Positions 1-5,255 of a stretch of DNA of 7,360 nt are shown here, one piece after another. Made by a program: the position numbers and the translations under genes. Position 1 is the stretch's first letter; every line of letters begins with the position of its first letter. Under the pieces are notes generated by a model. It made no database searches. It worked only from the letters and a program-made list of their open reading frames with translations, and was not told the DNA's origin. This stretch comes from Candidatus Shapirobacteria bacterium (GTDB taxonomy: Bacteria; Patescibacteriota; Microgenomatia; VGLL01), in the NCBI GenBank assembly GCA_016866735.1, contig VGLL01000048.1, positions 1 through 7,360 of the forward strand, read 5' to 3'.

Positions 1-19
1 TAGGGTAAGTCTGCAAGTT

Positions 20-460
20 TTATCTTAACTTTTGAGACTGGAGTTCGGCCGGGTCAAAAAGAGAGGTAACAGGAAAATCTTGCGTAATTGGCTTGTCTTG
101 GTTGGTAGGAAATTCTATCGTGACATACGGGCCAATTGCCCATGATGTTATCACTTTTCCCTTTGCGCCAGGCGAAATGCCAAGCATTCCGCATCTTTCT
201 TCGTCTTTAAGGCTTTCTTCTGCCATGTCGCGCACTACTTCTTTTACCCCACAAGAAGTGGCGCTCAAAATTACTCTAGCCTCTATTTCTTCAGGTGACC
301 CAAAAAAGTTTCTTAAAGTTACTTCGTCTCCGGGAGATAATCTTGGATACTTTCTCTCTCTTTCAAGATAAGTTTTCCACGCGGCATAATGAGCCATCAG
401 TTCTTCAACCCTTGCCTCTATTTGCTCCGCTGCAAACTCTTGGTCTCTCTCTCTGACCAT
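20..460 (-). CDS. Hypothetical protein, 146 aa, possible SH3-like beta-rich C-terminal half
   Basis: I do not recognise this family. The ATG (460-458) is preceded by a near-consensus promoter whose -10 box ends 8 nt upstream, which fixes the start and supports a real gene; the stop is TAA at 20-22. Residues 1-40 are charged and probably helical (many E, R, A). From residue 41 the protein is beta-rich with two similar turns, LSPGDEV (41-47) and ISPGAKGKV (95-103), each opening a strand-like segment; the second runs into GPYVTIEF (110-117) and ends with FPVTSLFDP (129-137). This looks like a small SH3/KOW-like barrel, but that is inference. There is no signal peptide, membrane segment or catalytic motif. 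Two cysteines (C70, C90) are not arranged as a metal site. It lies head-to-tail with the permease gene upstream (91 bp apart) but has its own promoter, so it is probably a separate unit. Role unknown. Confidence 0.8.
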   Translation of the reverse strand: MVRERDQEFAAEQIEARVEELMAHYAAWKTYLERERKYPRLSPGDEVTLRNFFGSPEEIEARVILSATSCGVKEVVRDMAEESLKDEERCGMLGISPGAKGKVITSWAIGPYVTIEFPTNQDKPITQDFPVTSLFDPAELQSQKLR

Positions 461-497
461 ACGCTGTTATTCTATCAAAAACTTTGGGTCTTGTCAA
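461..497 (-). promoter_or_regulatory. Sigma70-type promoter of the 146-aa gene, leaderless geometry
   Basis: On the minus strand a perfect -35 TTGACA (497-492) is followed by a 17-bp spacer and -10 TAGAAT (474-469), with an extended TGA immediately before the -10. Only 8 nt separate the -10 from the ATG at 460, so initiation about 7 nt downstream would start the mRNA at or 1-2 nt before the AUG. The consensus match and spacing are seen directly; the leaderless transcript is inferred. There is no room for a Shine-Dalgarno sequence. Confidence 0.8.
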
Positions 498-550
498 TAG
501 CCAAAGATTTGAGACATTATGGGATAGGTTCGGGAAAGGAGGGGTTAATA

Positions 551-979
551 TTACGCCCGCGAGAGGAGAAGTATTCCCAGGGTAACCATTCCGATCGAGG
601 AAAACTTAAGGAAGCTGACCGGCTCCTTGAAAAACAAAATGCCAACGGCCGAGCCAATGATTGTAAGTCCCCCGAGGAGCAGGGGAAGGCCGATTGATAA
701 GGGTGCGCCCTTATAATAAATCAATAAAGCAAAGATCTGCCCTATTCCCCAGAAGAGACCGGCGAGAAGGGAAAAAAGTATTCCCTGCTTTGAAGAAAAG
801 GAGTCGGATACCGCAAGAACCCTGACGGCAATCAGCGTAAGCGAGCTGGCCAGGACAATACCGATTGTAATAAAAGGTAAGGCAAGATAAGAGCTGATTC
901 TGGCCGAGGCCAGCTTTTGCAATAGATTATAAACCGAAAGGGAAGTAAGGGATAAAATTAATGCGACTTGCCAGTTCAT
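551..979 (-). CDS. Half-size EamA/DMT-superfamily permease, 142 aa, five TM helices
   Basis: A small, very hydrophobic inner-membrane protein. Five helices are apparent at about residues 5-22, 31-53, 67-88, 95-115 and 123-140, which is one EamA repeat (full-length EamA carriers have two repeats and ten helices). The pattern GLFWGIGQ (74-81), a G/P-rich helix at 91-105, then FFKEP (116-120) with the conserved glutamate E119 and a terminal Gly/Leu-rich helix is typical of drug/metabolite transporters; the GLFWGIGQ stretch also recalls the glucose/ribose-uptake branch of the superfamily. Half-size members are known and are thought to dimerise, so this is probably intact rather than truncated. 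Substrate cannot be told. The ATG at 979 is chosen because a good promoter sits directly upstream. It is transcribed divergently from fusA, and the two share a control region. Confidence 0.85.
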   Translation of the reverse strand: MNWQVALILSLTSLSVYNLLQKLASARISSYLALPFITIGIVLASSLTLIAVRVLAVSDSFSSKQGILFSLLAGLFWGIGQIFALLIYYKGAPLSIGLPLLLGGLTIIGSAVGILFFKEPVSFLKFSSIGMVTLGILLLSRA

Positions 980-1017
980 TTATGGTGGATGATAACAGAA
1001 TTGGTGCTTGATTTCAA
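980..1017 (-). promoter_or_regulatory. Promoter of the DMT permease gene
   Basis: On the minus strand: -35 TTGAAA (1017-1012), 17-bp spacer, -10 TATCAT (994-989) with an extended TGT (997-995). The -10 ends 9 nt before the ATG at 979, so the leader would be about 3 nt. The -35 overlaps the -35 of the opposing plus-strand promoter within the palindrome TTGATTTCAA (1008-1017). Confidence 0.65.
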
Positions 1018-1044
1018 GAGAAGGGGTCTGGTAAAATACTTTTT
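1008..1044 (+). promoter_or_regulatory. Upstream fusA promoter P1
   Basis: On the plus strand: -35 TTGATT (1008-1013), 18-bp spacer, -10 TAAAAT (1032-1037) with an extended TGG at 1029-1031. Predicted start is near 1044, giving a leader of about 59 nt before the fusA ATG. A terminator-like hairpin lies inside this leader, so output from P1 is probably attenuated or regulated. Its -35 overlaps that of the divergent permease promoter. The elements are seen directly; activity is inferred. Confidence 0.55.
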
Positions 1045-1046
1045 GC

Positions 1047-1086
1047 GAAGCAGAGCTGCTTCAAGGATGAGGCAGCTTTTTATTTT
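1047..1086 (+). terminator. Intrinsic-terminator-like hairpin (possible attenuator) in the fusA leader
   Basis: AGCTGCTTC (1054-1062) pairs with GAGGCAGCT (1069-1077) around the loop AAGGAT, giving a 9-bp stem with one G-U pair, followed directly by a U-rich run (1077-1086, TTTTTATTTT including the last stem base). This is the classic rho-independent form. No plus-strand gene lies upstream in the window, so its only evident target is the transcript from P1. A competing hairpin exists: GAAGCAG (1047-1053) is complementary to CTGCTTC (1056-1062), the left arm of the terminator, so it could act as an antiterminator. The regulatory role is inference. Confidence 0.55.
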
Positions 1087-1090
1087 CGGC

Positions 1091-1102
1091 TATAATAAAT
1101 CT
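1091..1102 (+). promoter_or_regulatory. Proximal fusA -10 box P2, leaderless geometry
   Basis: A perfect TATAAT (1091-1096) ends 6 nt before the fusA ATG, so initiation 7 nt downstream would fall on the A of AUG. No convincing -35 is found at 16-18 bp spacing (that stretch lies in the terminator stem) and there is no TGn extension, so P2 may be weak or activator-dependent. The identical 6-nt spacing occurs at the nuclease gene. Confidence 0.5.
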
Positions 1103-3223
1103 ATGGCTCAAGAAGGAATTAAGACGACTAACCGCATCGTGCCCCTGGACAAAATCCGCAACATGGGGGTAATCGCCCATATTGACGCAGGCAAGACGAC
1201 TACCACCGAACGGATTTTGTATTACACCGGCCGGACTTATAAAATTGGCAGCGTGGACGAGGGAACCACCGTCACCGACTGGATGGATCAGGAAAGGGAA
1301 AGAGGCATTACTATTGTCTCGGCCGCCATTACCACTTTCTGGAAAGACTACCGAATTAATCTTATTGATACGCCCGGCCACGTTGACTTTACCGCCGAGG
1401 TGGAACGGTCTTTACGGGTTTTGGACGGAGCGATCGTGGTTTTTGACGCCGAGGAGGGGGTGCAATCGCAGTCAGAAACAGTCTGGCACCAAGCCGATCG
1501 CTATCATGTTCCCCGCCTGGTCTTTGTCAATAAGATGGATAAGGCCGGCGCCGATTTTGAGCGGACAGTGCGGATGATTCGCGAGCGATTGGGGGCCAAG
1601 GCAGCGGTATTAACTCTTCCCATCGGCAGGGAGCAAAATTTTAAGGGCGTGATTTTGCTTTTGGAGAGAAAAGCCCTGGTCTGGGATGCCGATGCGACCG
1701 GTGCCGAGTATCGGGAGGCAGAAATCCCCAAGGATCAGGAAGCCCAGGTTGAAGAATATCGCCACAAATTGGTTGAGGAAATCTGTTCTTCCTCGGAAGG
1801 GCTGATTGAAGAATATTTAAACGGCAAAGAACCGGAAGTTGGGCGGCTGAAAGAGGCGTTGCGTAAAGAAACGATTGGCGCCAAGATCGTGCCCCTGTAC
1901 TGCGGCGCTTCCGTACGCAACAAGGGTGTCCAACCGCTTCTTGACGGCGTGGTCGATTATCTGCCCTCTCCCCTTGAAGTGCCTGCGGTGACGGGCATTA
2001 ATCCCAAGACCTCGGCCGAAGAGACAAGAGAGCCCAAAAATGACGTTCCCCTCTCTGCCTTGGTTTTCAAAATCCAGACTGATCCCCACGTGGGCCGCCT
2101 GGCTTATACCAGGATTTATTCCGGAACGCTTAAAACCGGAGTCGATATTTATAACTCCACCCGCAATGAACCCGGCCGCGTCGGCCGGCTCCTCCTCATG
2201 CATGCTAATAAAAGAGAAGAAATCGATCAGGCTTTTGCGGGCGAGATCGTGGCGGCGATTGGCTTGGACAAGGCGACTACCGGTGACACTCTCTGCGACC
2301 AGAATCGCCCCATTGTTTTGGAAAAGATCAGCTTTCCCGAACCGGTAATTTCGCTCGCGGTCGAGCCAAAGAGCCGGACCGACCAGGACCGCCTCGGTTA
2401 TGCGATCCAGAAACTTGCCGAAGAGGACCCGACTTTTAGGGCCAAGTTCAATGCCGAAACCGGCCAAACGCTCATTGCGGGCGTGGGGGAATTACAGCTG
2501 GAAATTAAGGTCGACCGGATGAAGCGGGAATTCGGCGTTAATGTTCAGACCGGCGCTCCGCAGGTGGCCTACAAAGAGACGATTAAGAAGCTGGCGACGG
2601 GCGAGGGAAAGTACATCCGCCAGACCGGCGGCCGCGGCCAATACGGGCATTGTCTTTTGCGGCTCGAGCCGAAAAATCGGGGTGAGGGCTACGAGTTCAT
2701 TTCGGAAATAAAGGGCGGCGCGATTCCTTCCGAGTTTATCCCGGCCATTGAAAAAGGGGTTAAAGAGGCCATGGAAAACGGGGTGCTCGCCGGTTATCCT
2801 CTGGTGGATATGAAAGTGGCGGTGACCGATGGCACCTATCACGAGGTTGACTCGTCGGAAATTGCCTTTAAAATTGCCGGGTCTTTAGCCTTGCAGGAGG
2901 CGGCCAAGAAGGGGGAATTGGTATTGCTTGAGCCGATTATGAAGATGGAGGTAACCACCCCCGAGGAATTTATGGGCGCGGTCATTGGCGATATTTCCGC
3001 CCGCCGGGCCCAGATTTTGGGGACGGAAATGCGGGGAACGGTGCGGGTGATTACGGCAATGGTGCCGCTCGCCGAAATTTCCGGCTATGTGACTGTCTTG
3101 CGCAGCCTGACGCAGGGAAGGGCCAGTTATTACCTTGAGCCCTCGTGCTATCAGGAAGTGCCTAAGAATATCTGCCAAACCCTTGTTTTGCAATCAGAAG
3201 GTAAAAGGCATACGAGTGCGTGA
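1103..3223 (+). CDS. fusA: Translation elongation factor G (EF-G), 706 aa
   Basis: Cytoplasmic ribosomal GTPase that drives tRNA-mRNA translocation and, with RRF, ribosome recycling. All G motifs are present: P-loop AHIDAGKT (25-32), switch I RGITI (67-71), DTPGH (89-93, catalytic H93) and NKMD (143-146). The typical G' insertion follows, then the beta-barrel domain II, domain III, domain IV with GQYGH (512-516) and HEVDSSEIAFKIAGS (580-594), and domain V with SLTQGRA (668-674). Length is normal; the C-terminus carries a tail of about a dozen residues past the usual VPKNI ending. The frame is open upstream to 968, but that would start at a TTG and add 45 non-conserved residues; the ATG at 1103 gives the family N-terminus and sits 6 nt after a TATAAT. 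It opens the plus-strand cluster with tuf and rpsJ; rpsL and rpsG are not next to it. The stop is TGA. Confidence 0.98.
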   Translation: MAQEGIKTTNRIVPLDKIRNMGVIAHIDAGKTTTTERILYYTGRTYKIGSVDEGTTVTDWMDQERERGITIVSAAITTFWKDYRINLIDTPGHVDFTAEVERSLRVLDGAIVVFDAEEGVQSQSETVWHQADRYHVPRLVFVNKMDKAGADFERTVRMIRERLGAKAAVLTLPIGREQNFKGVILLLERKALVWDADATGAEYREAEIPKDQEAQVEEYRHKLVEEICSSSEGLIEEYLNGKEPEVGRLKEALRKETIGAKIVPLYCGASVRNKGVQPLLDGVVDYLPSPLEVPAVTGINPKTSAEETREPKNDVPLSALVFKIQTDPHVGRLAYTRIYSGTLKTGVDIYNSTRNEPGRVGRLLLMHANKREEIDQAFAGEIVAAIGLDKATTGDTLCDQNRPIVLEKISFPEPVISLAVEPKSRTDQDRLGYAIQKLAEEDPTFRAKFNAETGQTLIAGVGELQLEIKVDRMKREFGVNVQTGAPQVAYKETIKKLATGEGKYIRQTGGRGQYGHCLLRLEPKNRGEGYEFISEIKGGAIPSEFIPAIEKGVKEAMENGVLAGYPLVDMKVAVTDGTYHEVDSSEIAFKIAGSLALQEAAKKGELVLLEPIMKMEVTTPEEFMGAVIGDISARRAQILGTEMRGTVRVITAMVPLAEISGYVTVLRSLTQGRASYYLEPSCYQEVPKNICQTLVLQSEGKRHTSA

Positions 3224-3243
3224 AACTGAATCTAAATTGGGTC

Positions 3244-3283
3244 TTGCAAAGGTAAATGCTTATTGTTAAAATTTCTCATACAG
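3244..3283 (+). promoter_or_regulatory. Promoter of tuf in the fusA-tuf gap
   Basis: -35 TTGCAA (3244-3249), 17-bp spacer, -10 TAAAAT (3267-3272) with an extended TGT at 3264-3266. The expected start near 3278-3280 leaves a leader of about 4-6 nt before the ATG at 3284, and no Shine-Dalgarno sequence is present. The 60-bp fusA-tuf gap contains no terminator hairpin, so tuf probably gets read-through from fusA plus its own strong initiation, as expected for a very abundant protein. Confidence 0.7.
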
Positions 3284-4483
3284 ATGCCAGACGAACCAAG
3301 AAAAAAATTTGAACGAACCAAGCCCCACCTTAACATCGGGACGATTGGCCATGTCGACCATGGCAAGACGACCCTAACCGCAGCCATTACTAAGGTTTTA
3401 GCAAAGCAATCAGGCAATTCCACCAAGGCTCTCGATTTTTTTGATGTGGATAACGCCCCGGAAGAGAAGGCCCGGGGAGTAACAATTAACATCCACCACT
3501 GTGAATACGAGACGGACAACCGCCACTATGCGCACATTGATTGTCCCGGTCACGCCGACTTTGTCAAAAACATGATTACCGGGGCGGCCCAAATGGACGG
3601 CGCGATCCTGGTTGTCTCGGCGCCTGACGGACCAATGCCCCAAACCCGCGAGCACATTCTTCTGGCGCGCCAGGTAAACGTGCCTGCGATCGTCGTTTTC
3701 CTCAATAAGGTTGACATGGTTGACGACGCCGAACTTTTGGATCTAGTCGAGATGGAAGTCAGGGAACTCTTGACCAAGTACCAATTTCCGGGAGACAAGA
3801 TCCCTATCGTCCGCGGCTCGGCGCTTAAGGCTCTCGAAGGCGACGCCGAAGCAGAAAAGAAAATCCTCGAGTTAATGAAAGCGGTTGATGAATACATCCC
3901 CACGCCCGCCCGCGATCTTGACAAGCCGTTTTTGATGCCGATCGAAGACGTTTTCTCTATAAAGGGCCGGGGTACGGTCGTGACTGGCCGGGCGGAAAGG
4001 GGCAAGGTTTCTGTCAATGAGGAATTGGAAATTGTCGGTATAAGGCCCACCAAGAAGACGGTTGTTACCGGTATTGAGATGTTCAGAAAAACCCTCGATT
4101 TCGGCCAGGCGGGCGACAATATCGGTGTTCTTCTGCGCGGAGTGGAAAAAGAAGACGTAGAGCGCGGCCAGGTTTTGGCCAAGCCCGGAACAGCCACTCC
4201 CCACACTGAATTTGAATCCGAGGTTTATATTTTAACCAAGGAAGAGGGCGGTCGGCACACGCCTTTCTTCACCGGCTACCGGCCCCAGTTTTATATCCGC
4301 ACCACCGATGTAACCGGAGAAGTGACCCTGCCAAGCGGTATCGAAATGGTCATGCCAGGCGACAGCAGCAAGGTAACCGTTAAATTGATTGTGCCGGTGG
4401 CGATGGAAGAAGGCTTGCGCTTTGCCATTCGCGAAGGCGGCCACACCGTCGGCGCGGGTGTCATTTCCAAGATCATCGCTTAG
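3284..4483 (+). CDS. tuf: Translation elongation factor Tu (EF-Tu), 399 aa
   Basis: GTPase that delivers aminoacyl-tRNA to the ribosomal A site. Domain I carries GHVDHGKTT (22-30), the switch I segment NAPEEKARGVTI (57-68), DCPGHADF (86-93, catalytic H90), NKVD (141-144) and the GSALKALEG G5 region. Domain II holds the GRGTVVTG strand, and domain III carries GGRHTPFF, GYRPQFY and the terminal REGGHTVGAGVISKI. Small departures from the common bacterial consensus are ADF instead of ADY after the catalytic His, and NIHHCEYET where NTSHVEYET is usual; neither should abolish function. An in-frame TTG at 3263 would add seven residues, but it lies inside the promoter, so the ATG at 3284 is preferred. 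The N-terminus PDEPRKKFERTKPH is a little longer than in E. coli. Only 11 nt separate its TAG from rpsJ, so the two are surely co-transcribed. Confidence 0.98.
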   Translation: MPDEPRKKFERTKPHLNIGTIGHVDHGKTTLTAAITKVLAKQSGNSTKALDFFDVDNAPEEKARGVTINIHHCEYETDNRHYAHIDCPGHADFVKNMITGAAQMDGAILVVSAPDGPMPQTREHILLARQVNVPAIVVFLNKVDMVDDAELLDLVEMEVRELLTKYQFPGDKIPIVRGSALKALEGDAEAEKKILELMKAVDEYIPTPARDLDKPFLMPIEDVFSIKGRGTVVTGRAERGKVSVNEELEIVGIRPTKKTVVTGIEMFRKTLDFGQAGDNIGVLLRGVEKEDVERGQVLAKPGTATPHTEFESEVYILTKEEGGRHTPFFTGYRPQFYIRTTDVTGEVTLPSGIEMVMPGDSSKVTVKLIVPVAMEEGLRFAIREGGHTVGAGVISKIIA

Positions 4484-4494
4484 TTCTTTTAAAA

Positions 4495-4803
4495 ATGCCA
4501 AAAGGCAGACTGCGGGTTAGGCTCAAGTCCTACGATTACCGGGTCATTGACGAGGCGGCGGGCAAGATCCTCGAGACCGCTCTCCAAACCGGGGCCAAGG
4601 TCGTTGGTCCAGTGCCTTTGCCCACAGACAGAAAAACGATCACCACTCTTACCAGTCCCCATACCGATAAAGATTCCCGGGAACACTTTGAGATTTTAGT
4701 GCACAAAAGATTGATTGATATTTTGGAGCCCACGGACAAGACCATTGATTCCCTTCAGCATCTCGAACTTCCCGCGGGGGTGGATATCGAGGTTAAAATG
4801 TAA
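4495..4803 (+). CDS. rpsJ: 30S ribosomal protein S10 (NusE), 102 aa
   Basis: S10 is a small-subunit head protein and, as NusE, a partner of NusB/NusG in transcription antitermination and coupling. The sequence is canonical throughout: RLRVRLKSYDYRVIDEAA at the N-terminus, GAKVVGPVPLPTD in the middle, then SPHTDKDSREHFEI, HKRLIDILEPTDKTID and a terminal LPAGVDIEVKM. Length matches the family. The ATG follows the tuf stop by 11 nt in an A/T-rich spacer (TTCTTTTAAAA) with no Shine-Dalgarno sequence. In most bacteria rpsJ is followed by rplC, rplD and the rest of the S10 operon; here the next gene is an unrelated two-repeat protein, so the ribosomal cluster is broken at this point. Confidence 0.98.
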   Translation: MPKGRLRVRLKSYDYRVIDEAAGKILETALQTGAKVVGPVPLPTDRKTITTLTSPHTDKDSREHFEILVHKRLIDILEPTDKTIDSLQHLELPAGVDIEVKM

Positions 4804-4814
4804 ACCCTTAAAAA

Positions 4815-5252
4815 ATGGCAACGCATGAGGCGGAGAGTAATACCGGTACTTTTAATGTTGATCAGGCTTGCCAGATGGCGGTCGTAGATTCTTATAAGTC
4901 TATGAGGGCTGAAGTGGAGCGATTGAGGGCGTGCAATTGCACTTCATGTTCTACTCTTGCTGATGCACTCGTAGATGCTTGGGTTCATTGGAAGCTCGGG
5001 CATGGCGCTAAAAGCAGGGATGAGCGGCCGTCTCCGCCACCACCTAAAGTTGTTAGCAGTGGCCCCTTTGATGTTGATGTGGCCTGTCGGGAAGCGGTCA
5101 AAAATTATAGACAAAGGGTGGAAAGAAAAATATGGCAATTGAGGAGACGGCATCTCTACGATAGGGCTAATGCTCTCGAATATAGTTGGCTTTGGTGGTT
5201 GTCTGGTCGCGGACAGGGCAAAGACGATCTGTCACCAGAGGAGGTAGCGTAG
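4815..5252 (+). CDS. Hypothetical protein of two tandem ~50-residue repeats, 145 aa
   Basis: I recognise no family. The protein is an internal duplication. Unit 1 (13-64) and unit 2 (85-133) both open with F-[ND]-V-D-x-A-C-x-x-A-V, continue through a basic, probably helical segment with VER, and close with a matching tail: ALVDAWVHWKLGHG (51-64) against ALEYSWLWWLSGRG (120-133), 7 of 14 identical with W, W, G and G in register. A proline-rich linker (RPSPPPPK, 71-78) joins the units. Each unit has a conserved Cys (C19, C91); unit 1 also has C40, C42 and C45. There is no signal peptide or membrane helix, so it is probably cytoplasmic. It starts 11 nt after rpsJ in a spacer like that before rpsJ (ending TTAAAAA), so it is co-transcribed with fusA-tuf-rpsJ and may be abundantly expressed. 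A translation-linked role is only guilt by association. Confidence 0.82.
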   Translation: MATHEAESNTGTFNVDQACQMAVVDSYKSMRAEVERLRACNCTSCSTLADALVDAWVHWKLGHGAKSRDERPSPPPPKVVSSGPFDVDVACREAVKNYRQRVERKIWQLRRRHLYDRANALEYSWLWWLSGRGQGKDDLSPEEVA

Positions 5253-5255
5253 AGG

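Noticed and set aside
551..979. The 142-aa permease as a truncated pseudogene of a ten-helix EamA carrier.
   Set aside because: It has an intact promoter, start, five complete helices and a normal stop; half-size EamA proteins are an established form.
968..1102. An N-terminal extension of EF-G from a TTG at 968 (45 extra residues).
   Set aside because: The extension is not conserved, overlaps the permease start, both promoters and the terminator hairpin, and the ATG at 1103 gives the normal EF-G N-terminus.
1817..2467. A 216-codon open frame antisense to fusA.
   Set aside because: It lacks domain patterns and is explained by codon structure of the highly conserved EF-G gene on the other strand.
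3263..3283. A TTG start for EF-Tu seven codons upstream.
   Set aside because: It lies within the -10 region of the tuf promoter; the ATG at 3284 yields the normal family N-terminus.
3550..4206. A 218-codon open frame antisense to tuf.
   Set aside because: Composition rich in Ser, Thr, Pro and Arg with no motif is typical of an antisense shadow of EF-Tu.
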